Below, in pieces: positions 52,485 to 63,310 of a stretch of 64,000 bases of DNA. The stretch spans positions 10,964,501 through 11,028,500 of the forward strand of contig JAFREQ010000012.1 of NCBI GenBank assembly GCA_025331565.1, in the 5' to 3' direction. The stretch comes from Holacanthus passer. Lineage: Eukaryota; Chordata; Actinopteri; Pomacanthidae. Position numbers and translations under genes: made by a program. Under the pieces are notes generated by a model. It ran no database searches and had not been told where the DNA came from. It saw only the letters and a program-made list of their open reading frames with translations. Position 1 is the first letter of the stretch; each line of letters starts with the position of its first letter.

Positions 52485-52580
52485 CCATTATCTATACCTG
52501 CTTATCTTTTTCAGGGTTGTGGGGGCTGGAGTCTATACACCTACTAACACACATAGACAACCATTCACACTGAAATGTAC
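52485..52580 (+). repeat. Degenerate teleost interspersed repeat
   Basis: TCCATCCATTATCTATACCT, GCTTATCTTTTTCAGGGTTG, GGGGGCTGGAGTCTATAC and ACAACCATTCACACTGA occur in the order of a very abundant fish repeat. The middle part is missing. Confidence 0.65.
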
Positions 52581-53519
52581 ACAGCTACAGTACAAATCTT
52601 CAATCCTTGCATGTCTTTAACCAGATAGAGGACGATCTTGCAAACGCATAAAGGCCAAGTCCTGGTTGTAAGGGTTTGTCTTGACACATAAATTAAACTT
52701 CCACCACTTTCTTTTAACACACTTGTATTTTCTTTGTTACAGCCATCTCAAACGAGGAGATTCGAACAAATAGGAAAAGTGTTTCCTGAATGTTATCTGT
52801 CTGTTTTCAGTCCCTCAATAACATTAACCGGCTTTAAAATCTTCAGACTTTACATAACATAGTGCCAGGTTTGCCTCGGAGCCACATCAGCTCCTTGAGT
52901 AAACAACTGTTATGTGTCTGGGAAAAAAAAAAATCATTTTCATCAGCTCATTAATTCTGTAAGATTTGCTGTGTGGCTGTGGGGCGAATTCACACCAGGT
53001 TTAAGCATCTGGTGTGTACTTACATAAACACTGTTGTGTGTGTGTGTGGTTTGAGGTAACAAAAGATTTTATTCCTGCTGCCATGTGTCAACAGTTTGAC
53101 GCTTTTGTGGACAAAACAAGATCAAATATCTGAATGAGAAATATATAGATGATATACAGATATTTTACGTGTCTTGATTTTCTGAACATGTTCATGATTG
53201 TTTTGCAAAACTAGAACATTTGAAAGTAAGAGACCAATGTATTTTTTTTTGCAAACATCCACAAAATCCAACACATGCACACATTTGAGTTCATCATTTT
53301 TTCCTGGCACATGATCTCTTGTTGACAATAACAGGCGGATTTGGGCAGGAATGGCGCTCCTGCAGCACTTGAACATGGAGGAGGGTGGAGGAGGTGTTGA
53401 TACCAGCCCTGTCGGTCCGGTCGGGCCCGCAGCTTCTCCTCCATCCCGTCTCCACCACTCTCTCATATTTATGCATTGGGCGTTTCTGCAGTGAGCTGCT
53501 GGATATTGATGTGTTTTAA

Positions 53520-53787
53520 GGAGGCGTCCCCATCCTCCTCTCCTCCCCTCCACCCTCCCTCCCTCTCTCTCCTCCCTGCCTCCTCCGTGCTGCTCATCCG
53601 CGGGGTCTCAGACGCGCTTCGGCGTTCAGACTCGTGAAGACCCCGATGGCCCCCAACCAGAGGAGGGACCGCTCGATCCAGACCACCCGCCCCGGATCCA
53701 AGCTCCCCTAGCGAAGGCAGGACCCCGGAAATACCGCATTGTTTTATAATTTCCAACGAGAGAGAGAGAGAGAGAGAGAGGAAGGTG
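53520..53787 (+). promoter_or_regulatory. adam22: GC/CpG-rich adam22 promoter and 5' UTR
   Basis: A pyrimidine-rich tract (53520-53590) is followed by a CpG-rich segment and an (AG)n microsatellite at about 53758-53780 that ends eight bases before the ATG. The start site is not defined by any motif I can see. Confidence 0.45.
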
Positions 53788-56700
53788 ATGGTGCTGATGA
53801 TGCGCCCTCGATGGTGGATTTCCCTTTTGTGCGTCTTTGGATTGATGCACGTCGCTCATCAGAGCAGCGATGATGCCCAAAATGGTAGTGATGCTTTTTT
53901 TTTTATTTGTGCATGTTGCATGAAATATCGTGCAATCAAAATCATTAATAAGCGTGTGTTTGTTTTCCACCTGCTTCACGATCTCCATTTCAAATATGCA
54001 TGCAGCTGTTTTCAAAGGGAAACAGGAGACATTTCAGATGGTGCTCGTCATGAATGTGGGTAAATGTGGCTCCTCTCTCTGTGCAGGAGACGCCTTGTCG
54101 AGCTTGAAGGCTCTGCGTGATGCAGGCAGGTTCGTGGGGAAGGAGGACACGGTGCCTCTCCGCCTGCTCTACAGCAGACACAACCACAGCCAGATCACGC
54201 AGGACGAGCTGTGCACCCGGGTCAAAGCCGGCTCCGGATCCACGCAGGTACACTGTGTTTTCAGGATGGAGAGAGAGAGAGAGTGGGAGAGTGGGAGGGA
54301 GGGGGAGTGTCCACCTGCAGGCTTGTGTGATCAGGAGACACCTCTCTTGTTTGTGTTTGCATTGATCTCATCTTCTCCTCTGCCCTTGTCCTCAGAGGGG
54401 GAATTAAAAAAATTAGTTAATTGCAAGAAAAAACATTTAGGCAGGAACAAGCTGCACTAATGAGTCTGCAGGTGCTATGTGGGTCATCAATGCCTGCACA
54501 TGCAAAAAAAAAAAAACAACCCAAACCACTGCAAGTGATTATAATATTCAGCTCTGTGATAGGTTTGCATTGTCCACACTGCACATTTAGACAATCAGCT
54601 ATAGTCATCTGGCCAACCGGGGTGATTCATAATTTAGTGACTTGCATCCAGCTGGCTTTCTGTCCCAGCAGCTGCTTCACCTGTACCAGCTCACATCTCC
54701 TATCCCATTCAGCAGCATTTTTTACTATATTTATGAATGAAAGTGACCAGCTGTCAGCTTGATTGATATATCTGAGTGGTCGATATTATCAGCAGATTTG
54801 ATCTTATCACACATGAATCTGTGCTGGCATATATGTTGGGATAGAAGTTGCTGTAGAGAAATGCTTAAAAACACCTATGTTTAAAGTGATTTAGAAACAT
54901 TGCATAGTTTGTCCACCAGAGAGCGCTGACAAGCATATTTATCTGTTATATATCCTGCTTGGTACAGATGGATTTTAACAACCAAATTTGAGGAAGGTCA
55001 ATCTTTATTTATGTTAAAAATCTCTGCTGATATATCATTAGTGAATTCCTTTAGCTGTCAAATATCAATATCGGTATTAGCCTCAAAAATCCAGTATCTT
55101 TCGGGCTCAACTAGCTGAACATCTTAATATTTAAGATAAGATATTCCTTTATTAGTCCCACAACGGGGAAATTTACAGTGTTACAGCAGCAAGATGAATA
55201 GTAGGTAAACAATGTAAACAAGAGAAGTATAAAAAAGTATTAACAATTTAACTATAATAAAGATACTATAACTGTGGTAATCTGCAAGACGTGTGTTCTG
55301 AAGAGGGACTGACTCTCAACATGATTCATGAATTCAAATAAGGATATGAACATACATACATAGGTGTTATTGGACATTATTTTGTAGTGTAGCCTTCATG
55401 TAGCCAAGCAAAACACTGTAGGCCGGTCTGTGATGATGATAGATAGATAGATATACTTTATTGTCCCAAACTGGGAAATTAGGATATGAATGAGTCTTGT
55501 TTTACAGTATGTTTGCACATGACCCCCTGCTAAATCTGTCATGTCACAAAATGATGCAGGAAGTTGTTGGTAGTCATCTAAAACTAGTGAGGACAACAGT
55601 ATTGTTTGACCACCAAAACCTGCCGGAGCCATTTGGTCTATAATAACCGATACAGTGCAGTAATAATCATAATCACTGTAACTGTGTTCACTGACTCAGT
55701 TCAGTGAAGCAGCATGTCTGCTGGGTTCATTTCAAGAGATGAGTCAATTAGCATTGTGCAAACCTGTCATGCGTTTTTAATTTGTGCGGCTTAGGCTTGT
55801 GCAAGCTAGCCTATTCAGGGCTCTCAGAGAGTGGAGAGGGCTACAGATGGTAGCATGCAGGGAGGTGCTAACCCTTTGTGTCTCTCAAACCTCAGACAGA
55901 GCTGCAGCCCGATGGGTAAACAAGCTAACAGGAGCCATCTGCCATCAGATATCATTTTAATATTTTCCTTTTGAAGCTGATACTAATCTCTGTCGCAGGT
56001 TTGTCACGTTTCACGAGCTGGATTTTAAAGCCAGGAGACTAATTTTTGCAGGACGACTGAGGATTTTTTTTTACTTTCTGCACCGATTGTTAAGAAGATT
56101 TGCTCAAGCCGTGTCATATCATGGCTAAACCCTCATATTTCCATGAGTCATTTCCGTGTAATTCCTGAGTTTTACAGCACAGTAGATGTAGTTATTTTAC
56201 TGGTTATCAAAATAACTTGCGTGCAGGCAAAACATACATTTCAAGTGAGGAATAGATCCAGTGGAGGAGGAGGAGGAGGAGGCGATGGCATCTTTGATTT
56301 GATTTTTATGTTCTGAGTCTCTTATTCTCCAGAGAGTTGAATCTGTAATCAGCCGTGATGTCACTTGCACAAAGTTTGATCAGTTATTGGCTGTTTTTAG
56401 ATCAACAGCCTAAAAACAAATCTGTCAAATAGTTCTTAAAATGTGTGACACGCCGGAAGTTATTTATAGACTTCAGTTGCATTGCCTATTTTCAGTCTCA
56501 GACACAAACAGTCTCACCGCTGAATGAGCAGAGGGCTTGTGTTGTTTTGGTGCAAAACAAACGCCTGAAGTGGAATCAGCCTGAGCGTGTGTGTGTTAGT
56601 TTGTATGTTTGCCTTCCTGCCTGTGTGTGTGCAGTGGATTGATAGCACTTACAGTCATACTCTGACAGCCATGAGTGGAAAATCAGACTTGCTAGAACTC

Positions 56701-57760
56701 AGAAATCAATGTAAGAAGAGTCGGCGGAGGCCTCAGAATATCGGCCTGGCTCAGTCAAGCTGGGATGTGCTTTCATTAAACACAATTACTGGTACCTCCT
56801 CCCATCATGGATCCAGTCTGCCAGATTAGATTTCATCACAAGTGTGCCATGGAAAGGGATTGCACATCCCCTCACACACACGCCCTCTTACCCGCTCATA
56901 TATGCATTGACCACGCACAGACACACTCCTGCAAACAATAGAGTCTGTGGCCAATGGGGACTTCACAGGCTAAGGTCGTCCTTGGGTGAGCACAGGGGCG
57001 CCTCCTCAAACGGAAACAAAAAACCCCCCACTCACACCCCTCCTCTCCTTGTTGTCCTGTGGTGTCCGTTGTGTAATGAAGGTAGCCCGTGGGCTGAGCC
57101 TGGGGGAGGGTGAGCGGTGTTTTAGCTCTGGGACTCTGCTGGACCTGCTCAGGAATGATTGTGGGCAGTTCTCATTGACCCAAGGGTGTGTAATGAAGCC
57201 TGTACCATATGTGCCCAGAGCTGGGAATGAATCAGACCCTCGTCCCCCCTGAATCAATCACACGCAGTCAGAGAAGAAAGAGTGAATTTCTCTGTTTGTG
57301 CACATATACCTCGCTGCTGCCAGACAAAAATATGGTTTAGTATGGCTTTAAGAATTTCAGTGAACCCTTGGCTGTTGCAAAACCAGTCTGGTACACATAG
57401 AAATGAATGGTCATTGAAGTAAAGGTGCATTGCATTGCCCACATGTATGTTTACTTAGGTGTGTGTGTGCGTGCGTGTGTTACACGTGTTACTACATCCT
57501 TCGCATGAAATTAAAATTCAAAAGACCATTATGGCTTAATGAAAACATTCTTATTATTACTGCTGATTGATGCCAAAAAAAAGACAATGTGGCTGTCTCT
57601 CAATGTAAATGAGAATTGATCCACAAATGTGATAATGGCTGCCTTTAGTAATAGTAAATAACCCGTCCGCTCTTCATCTTTAGGTGAACCATGTGGCCCA
57701 AGCAAGCTTTCAAGTCGAGGCGTTCGGCAGAAAATTCATCTTGGATGTGGAACTGAATCA
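53788..57760 (+). CDS. adam22: ADAM22 (N-terminal part only; continues beyond the window)
   Basis: A catalytically inactive ADAM-family membrane protein that acts as the neuronal receptor for LGI1 at synapses. Three coding exons are present: 53788-53884, 54087-54247 and 57684-57760 (335 nt, about 111 aa, with consistent phase). They encode a signal peptide (WWISLLCVFGLMHVAH), a short acidic segment, EDTVPLRLLYS and VNHVAQASFQVEAFGRKFILDVELNH, the start of the prodomain. This resembles mammalian ADAM22, in which the sequence continues with DLL..EYIERH. That next exon was not found up to 64000, so intron 3 exceeds 6.2 kb. ADAM11 and ADAM23 have similar prodomains; the position after dbf4 supports ADAM22. 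The ATG at 53788 was chosen because the signal peptide follows directly; further in-frame ATGs follow at codons 4 and 5. Confidence 0.9.
54248..57683 (+). other. adam22 intron 2 (3.4 kb) with LINE tail fragments
   Basis: About 55136-55290 is a LINE 3' tail in + orientation, and about 55441-55485 is a second, shorter one preceded by (GATA)n. The segment 56950-57250 is more GC-rich but its open frames resemble nothing I know. No exon seen. Confidence 0.55.
55136..55290 (+). mobile_element. LINE 3' tail fragment, best-preserved copy in the window
   Basis: AAGATATTCCTTTATTAGTC, a CCACAACGGGGAAATTTACA block, TTACAGCAGCAAGATGAATA, then a GTATAAAAAAGTATTAACAA block. It pairs with about 1215-1285 and, in reverse, about 28320-28385. 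I recognise it as the tail of a common teleost non-LTR retrotransposon. There is no reverse transcriptase frame. Confidence 0.7.
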
Positions 57761-59264
57761 GTAAGTGTTACATTATTAAAGCTGTCTGTCTGTCTTTGTA
57801 GCTGTATGTCTGTCTGTCTGGCTAGATTTCCATCCATCTATTTTTCTGTCTGTCTGTAGGATAATGTCTTCATAGCCGTTGTGTTAGTAGCTTAAACTTT
57901 CCACTTCCTTATTAATGTTATTAATCTATTTTGCGTAAGTGAAGGTGGCTTCATTTTTATTCCTGAAATGTTGTTGAAATGACTTAAACAGTCACTTGCT
58001 TGTTGAAATGATACCAGCAGGAGTCATATGTCATTCTCTCAGACCTGAACAGTTTTGTGTGGAAAATCACATTATTTCCTTGTTTAGTATAAATCCCCAA
58101 GCACATATTGCACACTAATCTAGTGTTGACTCCAGTATTTTAACTGAAGTTGCTCATTGTGCTGCTGCTGGACACAAGCAATATTTTCCTGCTCTGTTAG
58201 TTCTGTTTATTGCGTGTTTTTGGGAATACACTCTTAGGACATAAATATCTGATGTTGTGAGCTGAAGTGGGCCATTGTATGAATGAATGTATATGCATGT
58301 GTGTGTTTGTATGTTTGCTGCGGGTCAGTTATTATGAATGTGTGTGTGATTTAAAGGTTGCATCATAATAGGAAGTGATTTACAGTAAAGGCTGGAGCGC
58401 TGCCCTGTCAGACACTGATATTGATCACGGCACTGCTGATGGAAAACGAGCAGCTCTCTCTCGTTATTTTTTCTCAACCTCTTACTCTCTCTCAGCCTTT
58501 TTTTGCGTCATATACTTTTTTTTAAAACCACCCTTTCCACTCTAAACCTTTCCTCTGTTTGTCTCAGTTTCCCTCTGTCACTCCTTGAGACGATGCCTTG
58601 TTTGTCTCATTAAGCCCCCAAACAGAAAGCCTGTGAACTTGGCACACACATAAGGTGAAGCTGCCTGCTCATCCCAGCGGAAGTCACCCCCCTACCGAGC
58701 AAAACGTTACATCACAGGAATTCCCAGGTTTAGAGGATATGTTTCTGTAAAGCCTGTAGCTCACTGCATGACGCATCAGCCAGCCGTGTATGTGTGCACT
58801 TAGACAAATACGCACATACATGTTCTGTATGCACAAGCTGTTACACATGCACACATACTTTCATCGGTTTGATGCAGGGTCATTATTCATCGGTGTGACA
58901 TTATGTGCTTACAGCGTCCTTTTCCATATTTTGTTGACTGGTGCAGAAAGTCTGTCAGAATACCGACTCAAAGGAAACACCTAAGTGAAGCCCTGTTTTT
59001 GAGCTTTCCATAGAGTGAATTAGCCTCCAACCAGACAGCTCTGGGCAACAGTTTGACGTGTGGTTCAGAATAAGAATGAGAGACGGAGATCAGTGCAATA
59101 GAGCATTTGTGCTGTGTGACTTTCATGTGTTTTCTCTAACAATCCTTGCACTATTTGTAGGATCAAAACATCAGTTATTGATTATGCAATACAAAGAAGA
59201 ATAATGGGCAAGTATTTTATTAATGAATTCATCTTTGTAAATTGTCAAACAAATATGTCATCAA

Positions 59265-59385
59265 CATTTCCCAGTTCCAGTTTCTCAGCTATGAGGATTT
59301 GCGTCTTTACTTTGTTTTATTTTAAACTGAATATTTTTAGGTTTTGGATTCTTGTTTGGGAACAATTTGATGACGCCCCTTGAGT
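59265..59385 (+). repeat. Interspersed repeat copy E (GGACTGTTGG family), internal fragment
   Basis: CCAGTTCCAGTTTCTCAGCT, TGAGGATTTGCGTCTTTACT and GGTTTTGGATTCTTGTTTGG, then AACAATTTGATGACGCC. It overlaps the part of the family that is missing from copy A. Confidence 0.6.
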
Positions 59386-59764
59386 TGTTTTTTTGTTTAC
59401 TATTTTCCTTTATTTAATAGCCAAAACCACAGTGGTCCTGAGAGCTCAACTCACTCCACAACACTGACATAACACAAGCAAATTAAGAAATGGATGCACG
59501 GCATTTAGAAGAAATGCTGCAAAGTGAGAGAACAACCACAAATAGAAACGCTGCAAGTAGCACAGACGACACGGCTGGGACACACACACTAAAAAAACCT
59601 TACAATTTCATTTTTCAACAGCACTTACGGATACGGATGAGTCTCAGACGATGGCAGCAAGAAGCTTGTCTTAGCTACGTGCATCACTTTTTAGATTCCC
59701 CTGCAAACAAATTCTGTTGTTTCTGTCTGTCTCTGTATTCAGTTCTGTTTTCTCACTTTGTACC

Positions 59765-60105
59765 ATTTTTCTAAAATTTAACTGATAGAAAATTAATCTG
59801 CGACTATTTTGATAATCAATTAAATAAATTATCAAGTAAAAAGTCAAATTTGGTGGTTCCAGCTCTGTCTGTTCCAGCTCCGTCCGTGATGACTCACTGC
59901 TTTGTAAATGCAATGCTTTTTTTTGGTTTATATTGTTAAATATCTCTGAGTTCTGGACTGTTGTTGGACAAAACAAGAAATTTTGGGCTCTGAGAAATTG
60001 TGATTTTGATTTTTTGTGTATTTTTCACTATTTGCATTTAAATGATAAACTGCAAAATCAACTGGTTAATCAATAATGAAAATAATCATTAGTTGGAGCC
60101 CTATG
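59765..60105 (+). repeat. Interspersed repeat copy D (GGACTGTTGG family), near full length
   Basis: AAAATTAATCTGCGACTATT, TTGATAATCAATTAA, GTTCTGGACTGTTGTTGGAC, AAAACAAGAAATTTTGGGCT and finally AATGAAAATAATCATTAGTT then GGAGCCCT. Both ends of the family appear present. Confidence 0.7.
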
Positions 60106-60844
60106 TTTTTTTAAAGTTCAGCTAATGTTTTGGCCTATAGTTTGTGATCACTGTCTTCGTCACAGTCACAGTTTTCTGTTCCTTATGGGGGCAGATCTCC
60201 AGTTTCCCTCTGTGTCCAAATGAGTCCACCCCAGATTCCTCCTCCTCCTGCTTCCCTCTTCTCTCCTCATCACTGTCCTCTACCACACTCCTCTGTGAAC
60301 TGATCCCCCTGCTTGACAGCCACACCGAATTTGTTTACAGATAGCTTTCATGCCAGACAGAATAAATCCAGCTGATGTGTGTGTGGGTGCAGGAGTGGGA
60401 GGTATTTTAGCTGAATGGACCGACATTGTTTTGTGGCTCCCAGTAACAAAACCTAGTTCTCTCATTTTGATCAATGAGTGACTCTGCTGCTGTGCATGTT
60501 TTGTGTTTAATTGTCACCATGAACAAACCTAACAGGTATGTTTATCAGCTTTATTTGTTGGTTGTGTGTCTAGTGCTACAGGTACTGAATGTATCATCAT
60601 CACCGTCATCGTCTGTGAGCAGCCGTCTCCGAGTCTTTGCCTCGAGTCAATGTTTGGCCTGAGACTGTGAATATTAAGAGTGTAGGTGTTTTGTTATAAA
60701 GTCATATGTCTGAATTTGAAGCACATGTGTGTTTTGGGCACATGTATGTACATTTTCAGTCTCATGCTCTTAATTGCAGATGTGAAAATTTCATTTAGCT
60801 TGTGTTGTCCCCACAAATTATTAGCACTCTCTCAGACACGTTTG

Positions 60845-60910
60845 GTCCAGACTGAATTTTGAACAGACTTTCATGATCCCCAGAGGATGATCCATGGGGT
60901 GAACATTTCA
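60845..60910 (+). repeat. Teleost dispersed-repeat fragment
   Basis: AATTTTGAACAGACTTTCAT followed by GATCCCCAGAGGATGATCC resembles a well-known fish repeat with GGTCCCCAGAGGATGAA. It is a short, diverged piece. Confidence 0.45.
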
Positions 60911-61421
60911 GTTTGTACGGTGCTTTTCTTTATGAGTAAATTGGTAGAAAGCAAAATGAGTGTCTCTATGGTGAGAATAATCCGATAATAGTATTAATGT
61001 GTGTGTTGTAGTCGTTAGCTCTTTCATCAGCAACACACCGTATTGACACAAGCCACCCATCTGAAGTGTGACAGTCTATAGAGAGGAAGTCAGGAGGGGG
61101 TTGGTGGGTCATGGGGTCTTTATTCCCTCTTGCTGTCTTTGTCTTCCTCTTACTCCTCCATCTCGGCGGCCGGCTACAATTTAGTCATTCATGGGTCTAG
61201 AGTGAGCTGAAAATGTGCACAGGATGGGGGGCTGCCTCTCTTTTTAATCTTCCTCAACACCAACACACACACACACACATCCCCACCCTTGATTGCCCCC
61301 TCCCTCCACACCCACTCTCCATTCAGTCATGCCCCTACTACCCCTTTACCCCGCCCCTCCCACCTGCTCTCGCTGAATAATAAATGGCGCTCTAAGATTA
61401 AAGAGCAATGTGCTCACATGC

Positions 61422-61441
61422 GTGTGTGTGTGTGTGTGTGT
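61422..61441. repeat. (GT)n microsatellite
   Basis: About ten GT units in adam22 intron 3. Confidence 0.85.
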
Positions 61442-61814
61442 ATCTAATGGTTTTTAGCTTGTCCATAGTGCAGTGAAAGGAAAATAAAAGTACACATACT
61501 GTCAACTCATACATGCACATACAAACACATGGTCCTCCCACTACTACTCTCCTGGTTAATCCAGGAGGGAAGCTATATACTGTGTGCTGTCTGATTCAAT
61601 GAGTTTGTTGTTAGCTCATTCAGCAGAAGTCATACCAGTAAGTGTAGGGTGTGGCGATACAATCAATATCTCTTTGTATTGATATATTATACAGCATGTA
61701 AATCCTATACAAAATAATGAAACTGATTCTAGCTTCAATGAATATCTGTTCAATTTGTTAGCAGACGTAAAATAAATTGGCCACAATTTTAATCACTTAA
61801 ATCCTTTTTCAAGC

Positions 61815-61925
61815 CAAAGTGAAATTTTTCTTGTCGCTTCAAATGTGGTTTGTGGTTTCTTTTGTTTTCGCTGATAGTAAACTGATATCTTTTGGGTTTT
61901 GGACTGTTGGTCGGACAAAATGTTT
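61815..61925 (+). repeat. Interspersed repeat copy F (GGACTGTTGG family), fragment
   Basis: GCTTCAAATGTGGTTTGTGG, ATAGTAAACTGATATCTTTT and GGGTTTTGGACTGTTGGTCG, then GACAAAATG, stopping at a T-run. Confidence 0.65.
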
Positions 61926-61949
61926 TTTTTTTTTTTTTTATTTCAACTT

Positions 61950-63310
61950 GCTTGGCCAAATCAAGTGGCAACCTCCGGCGTTGAAAAATGGAGGAAGTCA
62001 ATTACATTTGACCCTCATGTTAAAATGTCCGACTTTACGGCAGAAGAAAACATGTTTACAGCCTGGTACAAAAATGGCTCTAGTCTCTTTAGCTGATTTT
62101 CCACTTCATTAAAACTGTACGGAGTGTGATTTTTTTTTATAACACACTCTTTTAAAATCTGAAATTGTGCATAATGAAGAATGACGTCACTTTGATTGAC
62201 AGCTGCCTGCTTGCTGTCGGCTCCAAACACGGAGCTCATTCAGTCAGTGAACTTCACCTGTGTTTGTGGTGTTTTTGCCTTTTGGATAACTTTTCATGTG
62301 GATACTGGATAAACAACACGGCTTGCTGAGCGGTTAATTGTACTAACAGACTGTCCAAAAGTCGGCACTCCTGTTTTTTCATTTACTAGTAAGTATCCAG
62401 CTAATAAATTAGCATCAGGCTCCAGCTAGCTGCCGCCGGCTGTGTGGTGTCTTTGTCCGGGACGTCTGCGCTGTTTTCTCGGTGTGTTTGTTCTGATGTT
62501 TGTGGAGCTGCTTGTTGGCTGGAGTTTGACTGTGCTGCAGTGTTGACTGTGTTTCTCTCAGGTGTCCAGGACGAGTTTCTCCGGTGGGAGACGGTGGAGG
62601 TTGAGCTAAGCTAACGATGCTAACGGGAGCATCTGGTAGCTTCAGTTGTTAAACCTGCTGGAGTCAAAACATAATAATAAGTGTTATAATTTATGGTATT
62701 AATACTTCTGAATAAAAGGCGTCAGTATGAGGTTGGAAAATAAAGATCCTCCACGTTTGTTAACTAACGTTATGTAATCTTAAACTGAGCTGTGTGTAAA
62801 TGCTATAAAGTTTTTGTAACTTTAAAATATTAACCTCTCATTTCTGAATGTTTCCAGAAATAACGTTAACCCAGATGTTGTTAGCTGGAGTTGGTTATTG
62901 AAGCTAAAGAGTAACACAAAATTTGAGGGTCCACGAACTCAAACGTTATTATTTATATTATTGCTAAAACAGACATTTTAAGTTTATTTTATTCCAGAAA
63001 CTGACTGATTGTGATCAACAAATGTTGACATATAATGTTACGCAGGTTTAATAAAGTACTGTAACCGGTGCCGAGGCCGGCCGGTACCACCGGGTTAGCC
63101 GGCTAGCTCGGTGAGCATGTTTCATTAAACAGGCTTCATTCAGCTCCACCCTCGCTCTACCTCTTTGTCCATATTTGGATTAACTGGAGTTAGGCGACGT
63201 CCCCACTGCCAAGATGGCTGCGCGCTACGATTAGCTTCATTTTTGCTCTTCAGAAATCTACGGGTGACGTCACGGAGACTACTTCCATGTTTTATACAGT
63301 CTATTCCCAA
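61950..63310 (+). repeat. CpG-rich composite repeat block
   Basis: Starts near CAAGTGGCAACCTCCGGCG and ends near GGGTGACGTCACGGAGACTA, CTTCCATGTTTTATACAGTC. I recognise both ends from teleost interspersed repeats, and the last one usually ends ACAGTCTATG. The interior is unusually rich in CpG and includes AAGATGGCTGCGCGC (YY1-like) at about 63211 and TGACGTCA (CRE) at about 63264. Whether this is one element or several nested ones is unclear. Confidence 0.45.

Larger units (their letters stand above)
50928..53520 (+). other. dbf4 3' UTR and dbf4-adam22 intergenic region
   Basis: An AATAAA at 52266-52271 is the nearest canonical signal and would give a 1.3-kb UTR; a shorter one with a variant signal is possible. 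Two retroelement fragments follow (52290-52335 and 52485-52580). No coding exon was recognised. Confidence 0.45.

Noticed and set aside
53122..54015. Several 77-143-aa - strand frames around the adam22 start
   Set aside because: They come from GC-rich, low-complexity promoter sequence and the (AG)n repeat read antisense. No homology recognised.
53930..54460. 176-aa open frame on the + strand
   Set aside because: It overlaps adam22 exon 54087-54247 out of frame and continues into the intron. Not a gene.
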